Part shown: in pieces, positions 1-6,891 of the stretch
Layout: every line of letters starts with the position of its first letter
Position numbering within the stretch: position 1 is the first letter of the stretch
NCBI GenBank assembly: GCA_036498945.1
Contig: DASYEQ010000124.1
Location: 1-64,000, forward strand
Origin: JAQGMJ01 sp036498945
Lineage (GTDB): Bacteria; Pseudomonadota; Gammaproteobacteria; Burkholderiales; JAEUOS01
Direction: 5' to 3'
Length of the DNA: 64,000 bases
Program-made: the position numbers and the translations under genes
The notes under the pieces: model-generated
The model's input: the letters and a program-made list of their open reading frames with translations, nothing else
Told to the model about the DNA's origin: nothing
The model's database searches: none

Positions 1-939
1 ACGGGGGAAAACATCGATGCGCACAAGGTGTGGGCCACGATGTTCACGAATGAGAAGCCGGGCGGGCATGGGGAGCGTTCGGTGGCGATCGGGACGATCG
101 ACATGGCGGTGTGGGACGCGGTGGCGAAGATCGCGGGCAAGCCTTTGTTCCGGCTGCTGGCGGAGCGGTATGGCACGCAGGCAGGTGTGAAGGAATGCGC
201 GAAGGTGTTCGTCTATGCGGCGGGGGGGTATTACTATCCGGGCAAGGGGCTGCAAGGCCTGGCGGACGAGATGCGCGGGTATCTGGACCGCGGCTATAGC
301 GTGGTGAAGATGAAGATCGGCGGGGCGCCGCTTAAGGAAGATATGGCGCGCATCGAGTCCGTGCTCAAGCTGCTGCCCAAGGGTTGCCGCCTGGCGGTGG
401 ATGCGAACGGGCGCTTTGACCTGGCGCGCGCGGTGGAGTATGCCAAGGCGCTTTCGGCCTACGACCTCTTCTGGTACGAAGAGGCGGGCGACCCGCTGGA
501 TTACGAGTTGCAGGCGCAGTTGGCGGCGCATTACGCGGGGCCGATGGCGACGGGCGAAAACCTGTTTTCGATGCAGGACGCGCGCAACCTCATCCGCTAC
601 GGCGGCATGCGCAAAGACCGTGATTGGCTGCAGTTCGACTGCGCGCTTTCCTACGGCCTGGTGGAATACCTGCGCACCTTGCAGATGCTGAAGGAATACG
701 GCTGGTCGTGGTCGCGCTGCATTCCGCACGGCGGGCACCAGATGTCGCTGATGATCGCCGCCGGCCTGGGCCTGGGTGGCAACGAGAGCTACCCGGACCT
801 GTTCCAGCCCTACGGCGGCTTTCCCGATGGCGTGCGGGTGGAGAATGGCTACGTCACGCTGCCGGAGCTGCCGGGCATCGGCTTCGAGGGCAAGAGCGAT
901 CTGATCAAAGAGATGCGCTCACTGTCGGACGGCAAATAA
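1..939 (+). CDS. tarD: D(-)-tartrate dehydratase, C-terminal part (enolase superfamily)
   Basis: This is the last 312 residues of an enolase-superfamily protein; the frame is open from the first base, so the N-terminal capping domain lies outside the window. D-tartrate dehydratase dehydrates D-tartrate to oxaloacetate. The KMKIGG segment (about 310-325) holds the catalytic lysine, VDANGRFD the first metal ligand region, FWYEEAGDP and ATGENL the next ones, and IPHGGHQ (about 720-740) the catalytic histidine of the TarD subgroup. The GERSVAIGTIDMAVWDAVAKI stretch and the conserved C-terminal PYGGFPDGVRVENGY segment fit TarD better than mandelate racemase. Family assignment is firm; the exact acid-sugar substrate is inferred. 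Confidence 0.9.
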   Translation, partial: TGENIDAHKVWATMFTNEKPGGHGERSVAIGTIDMAVWDAVAKIAGKPLFRLLAERYGTQAGVKECAKVFVYAAGGYYYPGKGLQGLADEMRGYLDRGYSVVKMKIGGAPLKEDMARIESVLKLLPKGCRLAVDANGRFDLARAVEYAKALSAYDLFWYEEAGDPLDYELQAQLAAHYAGPMATGENLFSMQDARNLIRYGGMRKDRDWLQFDCALSYGLVEYLRTLQMLKEYGWSWSRCIPHGGHQMSLMIAAGLGLGGNESYPDLFQPYGGFPDGVRVENGYVTLPELPGIGFEGKSDLIKEMRSLSDGK

Positions 940-1002
940 GGTTGCGGCGCGGGCGGCCGGGGCAGCAGCCCTGCAAGGCAGCCGGCGTCAAAAAGGAATC
1001 AC

Positions 1003-1386
1003 ATGAAACAGGAACATCGCGGCGCACCACTGCCGCCGCCGGGCCGCGGCGGGGCCGCGCGCACTTCCACCAGGGCGCTGCTGTTGGTGATGGCGCTGGC
1101 GGCCAGCCCGCTGCTGTTGTTCGTGCTGGGCAACGCGTTGAGCGCGCTGCTGCATTGCCGCTCGCTGGGCCTGGAGATGCCCCTGCGCTGCGGCACGTCG
1201 GCAGGCAAGACCTGGCTGGTCGACGGTTTGCTGGATTGCGGCTTTCTCACCATCCTCTCGCTGCCGGCGGGCTTCGTGGCCATGCTGGTGATGTCGTCGC
1301 GCGCGGGGCGGCAAAGGCAGGCGGCGGCCGAAGCGGCGCAGGCCGAAAGCCGGGCAGGCAATGCAGGGGATGCGCCGGAGCGGTAG
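1003..1386 (+). CDS. small two-helix membrane protein, unknown function
   Basis: A 127-residue protein I do not recognise. It has a basic, proline/glycine-rich N-terminus, a hydrophobic segment at about residues 28-48 and a second at about 78-100, separated by a loop with three cysteines (LLHCRS, LRCGT, LLDCG), then an Ala/Gln/Arg-rich polar tail. A good ribosome-binding site (AAGGA, 5-7 bases upstream) supports the ATG. It starts 63 bases after the tartrate dehydratase gene and could share its transcript, but nothing in the sequence links the two functions. Whether the loop cysteines form disulfides cannot be told from sequence. Confidence 0.7.
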   Translation: MKQEHRGAPLPPPGRGGAARTSTRALLLVMALAASPLLLFVLGNALSALLHCRSLGLEMPLRCGTSAGKTWLVDGLLDCGFLTILSLPAGFVAMLVMSSRAGRQRQAAAEAAQAESRAGNAGDAPER

Positions 1387-1485
1387 CGGCGCAGGGGCGG
1401 CTCCCATCGCCGGCCCGTCCTCTCCTCGAAGGCGGGTAGGCGGCGCCGGGAATGCAACCCGCGGGCGCGGCCTGCGTTATATTCT

Positions 1486-1519
1486 TTATCAGGCGATCAT
1501 TTATCCGGTTTTTTGATAA
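1486..1519. promoter_or_regulatory. AT-rich inverted repeat upstream of the ABC receptor gene
   Basis: TTATCA (1486-1491) and TGATAA (1514-1519) form an inverted repeat 22 bases apart inside the only AT-rich patch of this gap. A promoter or regulator site for the gene at 1665 is a reasonable inference. I could not assign clear -35 and -10 boxes. Confidence 0.35.
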
Positions 1520-1664
1520 GCTGCCCCCAGAATCAGAAGCAGGCAGCAAGCCTCGGGTAGTGGCAACCGCATCATGTGAAGCCGCGCGACAGAAAGCGGC
1601 CGCATCCATCGACGCAAACCAACCATCGCCGCCGGGCAAAAGCGCCGGCGCAAAGGAGACAAAG

Positions 1665-2918
1665 GTGAATTCGAATCGCAGAACCCTGATCAAGGCGGCC
1701 GGCGCCGCCGCGGCCGTGGCGGCCGTCGGCACTTCCACCGCGGCGCGCGCGCAGGCGGGCGGCACCATCCGCATCGGCCTGATGACGGTGAAGACGGGGC
1801 CGCTGGCTTCCGGCGGGCTGGACATGGAAAAGGCGCTGGTGCAGTACCTGAAGGAGCGCAACAACATGATGGCCGGGCGCAAGGTCGAGCTGTTCGTCGG
1901 CGACTCCGCCGGCGTGCCGGCCACCGCGCGCACCAAGGTGCAGGAACTGGTCGAGCGCAACAAGATCCACGTGATGATCGGCCCGCTGGCCGCCGCCGAG
2001 GCGCTGGCCACCGACGACTACATCCGCCAGGCCAAGCTGCCGACGCTCTCGGTGGCGGCGGCCGAAGACATGACGCAGCGCAAGACCAACCCCTGGTTCG
2101 TGCGCGGCACTTCCACCTCCTCGCAGTGCGCCCACCCGATGGCGGACTACTGCCTGAAGGAGCTGAAGTGGAAGCGCATGGGCATCATCGCCGACGATCT
2201 CGCCTATGGCCACGAGATGCTGGCGGGCTTCCAGCGCGTGTTCGAGGAAGGCGGCGGCAAGATCGTGCAAAAGCAGTTCGCCCCGCTCACGGTGCCCGAT
2301 TACGGCACCTACCTGGCGCAGCTCAAGACCAACGTCGACGGCATCTTCCTGGGCTTCGCCGGCTCCAACGGCTTCCGCTACCTGCGCCAGTTCAACGAAT
2401 ACGGCATGAAGGGCAAGGTGGGCGTGGTGGGCGGCATGACGGCGCTGGATGAAGCCGTGCTGCGCAACATGGGCGACGAAGCCCTGGGCATCCGCACCTC
2501 GTGCTGGTACTCCGCCGAGCTGGCCAACCCGATCAACCAGAAGTTCGCCGCCGCCTTCCGCGCGCAAAACAAGTACGACCCCGGCTTCTACGCCGCCGCC
2601 ACCTATGTCGAGGCCGCCGTGCTCGAAGCCGCGCTCGACGCCATCAAGGGCAAGATCGAAGACAAGACCGCCTTCATGAAGGCCCTGCGCGCGGTGAAAA
2701 CCTCGACCGCGCGCGGCCCGGTCTCCTTCGACAGCTACGGCAACGTGGTCGGCGACGTGTTCATCCGCCGCGTCGAGCGCAAGGATGGCCGCCTGGTCAA
2801 CGTGGTGGAAAAGACCTACCCCAACGTCAGCCAGTTCTGGACCTACAAGCCGGAAGACTTCCTGAAGAACCCGGTCTACTCCCGCGACTGGCCGCCGGCG
2901 AAAAACCTGGAGAGCTGA
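1665..2918 (+). CDS. ABC transporter substrate-binding protein, branched-chain amino acid/amide type
   Basis: A 417-residue periplasmic binding protein of the LivK/Peripla_BP_6 class, which captures small carboxylates, amides or amino acids. The frame is open further upstream, but GTG at 1665 follows AAAGGAGA and gives a proper signal sequence: twin arginines (NSNRRTLIKAAG), an Ala-rich hydrophobic core and an AQA-type cleavage site near residue 29, so Tat export is possible. Mature hallmarks are IRIGLMTVKTGPLASGG at the start, IGPLAAAEALA in the ligand loop, and SFDSYGNVVGDVFIRRV plus DWPP near the end. No permease or ATPase genes are adjacent, so it must work with a transporter encoded elsewhere. 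The ligand is unknown. Confidence 0.88.
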   Translation: MNSNRRTLIKAAGAAAAVAAVGTSTAARAQAGGTIRIGLMTVKTGPLASGGLDMEKALVQYLKERNNMMAGRKVELFVGDSAGVPATARTKVQELVERNKIHVMIGPLAAAEALATDDYIRQAKLPTLSVAAAEDMTQRKTNPWFVRGTSTSSQCAHPMADYCLKELKWKRMGIIADDLAYGHEMLAGFQRVFEEGGGKIVQKQFAPLTVPDYGTYLAQLKTNVDGIFLGFAGSNGFRYLRQFNEYGMKGKVGVVGGMTALDEAVLRNMGDEALGIRTSCWYSAELANPINQKFAAAFRAQNKYDPGFYAAATYVEAAVLEAALDAIKGKIEDKTAFMKALRAVKTSTARGPVSFDSYGNVVGDVFIRRVERKDGRLVNVVEKTYPNVSQFWTYKPEDFLKNPVYSRDWPPAKNLES

Positions 2919-2928
2919 GCGTAACACC

Positions 2929-2949
2929 GCTCCGGGGTCGCCCCGGAGC
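2929..2949 (+). terminator. hairpin after the ABC receptor gene
   Basis: GCTCCGGGG / TCG / CCCCGGAGC is a perfect 9-bp stem with a 3-base loop, 10 bases after the stop codon at 2918. There is no T-run, so it may be a transcript-end stabiliser or a Rho-assisted terminator rather than a classic intrinsic one. Confidence 0.5.
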
Positions 2950-3016
2950 AGCCGCTCTGCCCCTACGCCGCGCGCGACCCCACGCCTTTCGTCCCTCCCG
3001 GCACACCGCGAAATTT

Positions 3017-3085
3017 GGGGCGGAGTCAATTTTCGTTTCTTGAAAATTGACTCTGATCCCAATATTCGCTGACCCCAATATTCGA
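3017..3085. repeat. REP-like palindrome with a tandem 16-bp direct repeat
   Basis: A perfect 12-bp inverted repeat (GAGTCAATTTTC, 3023-3034; GAAAATTGACTC, 3042-3053) flanks a 7-base loop. It is followed directly by two 16-bp copies of TGAYCCCAATATTCGN (3054-3069 and 3070-3085). The composition is AT-rich compared with its surroundings. GGGGTC/GAGTCAATTT-type palindromes of this kind are common around REP-associated transposase elements in betaproteobacteria; no transposase is present here, so this would be a solitary copy or relic. The repeat structure is seen directly; the family link is inference. Confidence 0.5.
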
Positions 3086-3231
3086 GCGCGGCGTCCATTC
3101 CTCGCGCCAGCCACATCAGGCACCACTCCAGTATCCAGACACGTAGTTCACGGTCGCACCGGCCAGTCATCTTCCGCCGCCCTCAAGCGCGAATCCCGTA
3201 ACCCGCAAGCAAACATCCCGCATCACCTTTC

Positions 3232-3255
3232 GGGAAAAGTAAAATATCTTTTCCC
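3232..3255. promoter_or_regulatory. 8-8-8 inverted repeat, possible operator
   Basis: GGGAAAAG (3232-3239) and CTTTTCCC (3248-3255) are perfect inverted copies around an AT-only 8-base centre (TAAAATAT). It lies about 205 bases upstream of the small ORF and chemoreceptor genes and is the best operator or promoter candidate in the 542-base gap from 2919 to 3460. The rest of that gap holds only the hairpins listed separately. Confidence 0.35.
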
Positions 3256-3395
3256 CGCTGTTCCCGGCATGCCCTCGCGCCCCTGCCGTTAAGATGGCAT
3301 GGACTTCACAAGGGGCCGCGCACTCGCGCGCAACGCCCTTCGGCGCGATGGCTCCCCGCGGAGCATCGCCGGCGTGGAATTGGGATGGCTTTGGC

Positions 3396-3421
3396 CGCCT
3401 ATTCGCAGCTTCGAATAGGCG
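3396..3421. promoter_or_regulatory. 10-bp palindrome just upstream of the small ORF/chemoreceptor pair
   Basis: CGCCTATTCG (3396-3405) and CGAATAGGCG (3412-3421) are perfect inverted copies separated by CAGCTT. The centre is 52 bases before the small ORF start. It could be a dimeric operator, or a hairpin in the 5' leader; no T-run follows. Confidence 0.35.
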
Positions 3422-3460
3422 CGCGTTCGTCTATCTTCAACCTCCCGTCCATTCCCTTGC

Positions 3461-3592
3461 ATGCGCCGCGCCATGCCCGCCCGTCACCTCGCCCTTATCG
3501 CCGTCTGGCTTTGCGCCATGCTGGCGGCGCTGTGGTGGCTGGAGCGCAAGAGCCTGATCGCCGGCGTGCTTTGCATCGTTCCCCTGCCATGA
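3461..3592 (+). CDS. 43-residue membrane microprotein, translationally coupled to the chemoreceptor
   Basis: A short frame starts at ATG 3461 (MRRAMPARHLALIAVW), contains one hydrophobic segment (roughly residues 10-27, rich in Leu/Ala/Trp), then ERKSLIAGVLCIVPLP, and stops at TGA 3590-3592. The stop overlaps the chemoreceptor start as ATGA, the standard arrangement for translational coupling. Basic N-terminal residues favour an N-in orientation. No strong ribosome-binding site is visible, and a second in-frame ATG at 3473 is possible. I do not recognise the protein. It could be a small partner of the chemoreceptor, or only a leader that delivers ribosomes to it. Confidence 0.55.
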   Translation: MRRAMPARHLALIAVWLCAMLAALWWLERKSLIAGVLCIVPLP

Positions 3593-5088
3593 GCCACCAC
3601 GAGCCCGCCGACAGCCTGCAACAATTCCACGCCCGCGCCGACCGCATCATGCTGGGCGTGCTGGGCCTGTTGCTCATCACCTCCATCGGGCTCGCCTGCG
3701 TCTACGGCGACTGGCTGCCGGTGCTGCTGGTGGCGCTGCCTTCCTTCATCGTGCCGGCGCTGATCATCCGCGGCGCCGAGGGCGGCGCAATCGGCCGCTT
3801 CGCCGCCGCCGCCGCCTTCATGGTGTTCTCGGCGCTGTTCATCCATCAGGCGCGCGGCATGCTCGAAATGCACTTCGGCATCTTCGTCCTGCTCGCCCTC
3901 CTGCTCACCTATTGCGACTGGCGCCCGATCATCGCCGCCGCCGCCATCATCGCCGTGCACCACGCCGGCTTCGCGCTCCTGCAAAGCAGCGGCGCGCCCA
4001 TCTACGTGTTCCCGCGCCCCGGCAGCCTGTGGCTGGTGACGCTGCACGCCGCCTTCGTGGTGTTCGAAACCGCGGCGCTGGTCTACCTCTCCTTCTTCCT
4101 GCGCGGGCTGGTCGAAGGCTCGGTCGCCGCCGCCGCGCTGGCGCGCGAGATCGGCGCCGGCCGCCTCGAAGGCGCCGAAGACCCGCAAGGCGCGCGCAAC
4201 CCGATGCTGGCATCGCTGTTCTCCATGCGCAGCCAGTTGCGTGCCTCCGTCTGCGAAGTGCAGCAGGGCGCGCACAGCGTCGACACCGCCGGCGGCGTGC
4301 TCTCCGGCGCGGCGCATGAAATCCAGCAGTCCGCGCAAGGGCTCAATAGCTCCGCCGACTCGATGGCCGCCGCCGTCAATGAACTCTCCGGCGCCATCGC
4401 CTCGCTTGCCGACAATGCGGAAGAAGCCAGCCGCATCGCCACCGATTCCAACGCCGCCGCCGACACCGGCCGCGCCGTGGTCGAAGCCACCATCGGCGAC
4501 TTGCGCGGCATCGCCGCCTCCGTCAACCTCGCCGCCGGCCGCCTCGAGGGCCTGAACCGCTGCACCGAAAGCGCCGGCACCACCGTCAAGCTGATCCAGG
4601 ACATCGCCAACCAGACCAACCTGCTCGCGCTCAACGCTGCGATTGAAGCCGCGCGCGCCGGCGAGCAGGGCCGCGGCTTCGCCGTGGTGGCCGACGAAGT
4701 GCGCAAGCTCTCCGAGCGCACCGCGGTGGCGACGCGCGAAATCGAGACCGCCATCGTCGAGATGCGCGACAGCGGCAGCGCCGTCATGCAATCGATCGCC
4801 GGCGCCGTCGAGCACGCCGATGCCGGCGCCGGCAAGGCCGCCGGGGTCAACGCCGCCATCGACAACCTGGTGAGCGCCACCCAGCGCGTCAACACCTGCA
4901 TCCAGGAGATCGCCCACTCGCTGGGCGAGCACCGCAGCGCCGCCGGCCAGCTGGCGCAAGACCTGGCGCACACCTCCGGCATGGCCGACGCCTCGCAGCA
5001 ACTGGCCGAGCGCATCGTCGGCGAAGTCGACAAGCTCACCGGCGTCTCCGGCTCGCTTTCCCGCGCGGTGGCGCGCTTCCAGGCGTAG
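3589..5088 (+). CDS. methyl-accepting chemotaxis protein with membrane-embedded N-terminus
   Basis: A 499-residue chemoreceptor. The start at 3589 is fixed by the ATGA overlap with the preceding small ORF and by MSHHEPADSLQQF, after which the membrane part begins. Residues about 20-185 form several close hydrophobic segments with short loops, so there is no large periplasmic ligand domain and sensing is probably within the membrane. The cytoplasmic part is a long Ala-rich coiled coil with the signalling tip (DIANQTNLLALNAAIEAARA, about residues 338-357) that contacts CheA and CheW, then DEVRKLSERT. No HAMP domain is obvious. No che genes are nearby, so it must join the cell's main array. The ligand is unknown. 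Confidence 0.88.
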   Translation: MSHHEPADSLQQFHARADRIMLGVLGLLLITSIGLACVYGDWLPVLLVALPSFIVPALIIRGAEGGAIGRFAAAAAFMVFSALFIHQARGMLEMHFGIFVLLALLLTYCDWRPIIAAAAIIAVHHAGFALLQSSGAPIYVFPRPGSLWLVTLHAAFVVFETAALVYLSFFLRGLVEGSVAAAALAREIGAGRLEGAEDPQGARNPMLASLFSMRSQLRASVCEVQQGAHSVDTAGGVLSGAAHEIQQSAQGLNSSADSMAAAVNELSGAIASLADNAEEASRIATDSNAAADTGRAVVEATIGDLRGIAASVNLAAGRLEGLNRCTESAGTTVKLIQDIANQTNLLALNAAIEAARAGEQGRGFAVVADEVRKLSERTAVATREIETAIVEMRDSGSAVMQSIAGAVEHADAGAGKAAGVNAAIDNLVSATQRVNTCIQEIAHSLGEHRSAAGQLAQDLAHTSGMADASQQLAERIVGEVDKLTGVSGSLSRAVARFQA

Positions 5089-5240
5089 CGCGCGCCGCCC
5101 TGCCCGCCGCCACGTCAGGCGGCGCGTGCCCGACGGTAAAGGTTTGCGGACGCGGGCTCGATGGCGTGCATGCAGCGGCGCGCACCGCGCGGCGCCGCAC
5201 GCGGATCAACCGGCGCCGAATAAACGGGCAAGACGGGAGC

Positions 5241-5618
5241 CTACGTCGCCTCTCCCTGCTCGCGCGGCCGCGGCGGGTCGTAGATGGTCATCACCAGCAT
5301 CTCGTCGCTGCCCAGGTTGCGCAGCGAGTGCCGCTCGCCCGCGCGCACCTTGGCCACCGTGCCCGGCATCACCTCCCAGGTGCGCTCCTTGATCGTCACG
5401 TCCCCGGTGCCGGAGAGGAAGATCAGCGTGTGGTTCCATTTCTCCACGTGCGGCACCGAATGGTCGCCCGGGTCCAGGCGCACCAGCTCGCAGGAATAGG
5501 CGCTGGTGTATTCCGGCTCGTCGCACACCAGCGCCTTGAATTCGAAGCCGCGCGCCCCCGGCAGCGCGCGCACGTCGCGCCAGGGCATCTGGTCGTAGGA
5601 AAACACCGGTTCGCTCAT
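5241..5618 (-). CDS. single-domain cupin protein
   Basis: A 125-residue cupin with no signal peptide. ATG at 5618 (reverse strand) follows GGAGACC at good distance. The conserved barrel is visible: ELVRLDPGDHSVPHVEKWNH (first cupin motif with histidines), then FLSGTGDVTI, PGTVAKVRAGERHSLRN (second motif, final His) and LVMTIYDP. Such proteins bind a metal and act as small dioxygenases, isomerases or sugar/acid sensors; the sequence alone does not say which. It is transcribed away from ku, separated by 202 bases that hold both promoters, with no distinctive motif that I can see. Confidence 0.75.
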   Translation of the reverse strand: MSEPVFSYDQMPWRDVRALPGARGFEFKALVCDEPEYTSAYSCELVRLDPGDHSVPHVEKWNHTLIFLSGTGDVTIKERTWEVMPGTVAKVRAGERHSLRNLGSDEMLVMTIYDPPRPREQGEAT

Positions 5619-5820
5619 GCTGGTCTCCGTATCGTTGAAATGTTCCGGCCTGCGCCATTCTTGGCCGAATGTCCCGATTGCGCAAGCACTCCCGAGGCGC
5701 ACGTCAGACGATGCCGACGCCCGTTTCCGTCTTCTCTTACTATCCGCCAACCGCGCGCGCACGTAGCCTGACCCTCCCGCCGTGCCGCCCCGGTGCGACG
5801 GCCGTTCGAGGACGCCCGCC

Positions 5821-6867
5821 ATGGCACGCAGCGCAAAATCGGCCCCCACCGCCCGGGCCCACAGTTCTTCGGAAACGAAAACCGGCTCGAAGGCCAAACC
5901 CTCGAAGGCCGCCAAGTCCTCCCCGCGCGCTACGCGCGCAGCGAATGACGACAGCGCGAAAAAATCCCACGGCGCGCGCGGCGGTTCCAGCCGCGTGCTG
6001 TGGAAAGGCGCCATCACCTTCGGCCTGGTGCTGGTGCCGGTCGAGTTGCACACCGCCGCGCGCCGCCAGGGCCTGGAACTGGAGATGCTCGACAAGCGCA
6101 GCATGGACCCGATCGGCTACAAGCGCATCAACAAGAGCACCGGCAAGGAAGTGGCCTGGGAAGATATCGTCAAGGGCTACAAGATCGAAAAGGGCCAGTA
6201 CGTCGTGCTGACGGACGCCGACTTCAAGCAGGCCAACCCGAAGGCCACGCAAAGCGTGGAGATTTTCTCCTTCGTCGAGCGCGAAGACATCCCGATGATG
6301 TATTTCGACGCGCCCTATTACCTGGTGCCGCAAAAGGCGGGCATCAAGGTCTATGCGCTGTTGATGGAAGCGATGCAAAAGGAAAACTGCGTCGCGCTGG
6401 CCAACGTGGTGATCGCCACCAAGCAGCACCTGGCGGCGGTGATTCCCGACGGCGAAAAGCTGATGCTCAACACCCTGCGCTACCCCGACGAAATCCGCGA
6501 CACCATCGGCCTCAATATGCCCGACCTCAAGGGCACGCGCATCACCGCCGCCGAGATGAACATGGCGCAAAAGCTGATTGAGGCGATGCGCGGCAAGTGG
6601 CAGCCGGGCGAATACCACGATAGCTATCACGAAGACATCATGGCCCGCGTCGAGGAAAAGACCAAGGCCGGCCAGATCAACCAGGTGACCGCGCCGGAAA
6701 AGGGCCGCGCACCGGCGCCGCGCTCGGCCGAGGTGATCGACCTGATGGCGCTGCTGCAAAAGAGCATGCCCGGCGGCAAGGGCGCCGCGAAAGCCGTCTC
6801 CAAAGCCGCCGCCAAACCGCGCGCCAAGGCCGCCAGCAAATCCGCGCCGCGCAAACGCGCCGCCTAA
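5821..6867 (+). CDS. ku: Ku homodimer protein of non-homologous end joining
   Basis: A 348-residue Ku. Bacterial Ku threads onto DNA ends as a ring and recruits LigD. The core starts at about residue 57 with SSRVLWKGAITFGLVLVPVE and continues through YKRINKSTGKEV, YKIEKGQYVVLTDADF and FFDAPYYLVP-type segments, matching the bridge-and-pillar fold. Unusual are the long Lys/Ala/Ser-rich tails: about 56 residues before the core and about 40 after it (KAVSKAAAKPRAKAASKS...). Basic C-terminal tails of bacterial Ku aid DNA binding; an N-terminal one is less common. ATG 5821 is chosen because it directly begins the basic tail. ligD follows after 24 bases, so the two are co-transcribed. Confidence 0.93.
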   Translation: MARSAKSAPTARAHSSSETKTGSKAKPSKAAKSSPRATRAANDDSAKKSHGARGGSSRVLWKGAITFGLVLVPVELHTAARRQGLELEMLDKRSMDPIGYKRINKSTGKEVAWEDIVKGYKIEKGQYVVLTDADFKQANPKATQSVEIFSFVEREDIPMMYFDAPYYLVPQKAGIKVYALLMEAMQKENCVALANVVIATKQHLAAVIPDGEKLMLNTLRYPDEIRDTIGLNMPDLKGTRITAAEMNMAQKLIEAMRGKWQPGEYHDSYHEDIMARVEEKTKAGQINQVTAPEKGRAPAPRSAEVIDLMALLQKSMPGGKGAAKAVSKAAAKPRAKAASKSAPRKRAA

Positions 6868-6891
6868 GGCGCGCCGCAAGGAACGCCACGC

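Noticed and set aside
1572..3170. 532-codon reverse frame opposite the ABC receptor gene
   Set aside because: Shadow of the receptor gene; no start with a ribosome-binding site and no recognisable domain.
3266..3292. Possible sigma-28 promoter before the small ORF/chemoreceptor pair
   Set aside because: GCCGTTAA matches the -10 in 7 of 8 bases, but the correctly spaced -35 (GGCATGCC) has no similarity to TAAAGTTT.
3484..5001. 505-codon reverse frame opposite the chemoreceptor gene
   Set aside because: Gly/Asp/His-rich translation typical of an antisense shadow; the chemoreceptor on + is fully supported.
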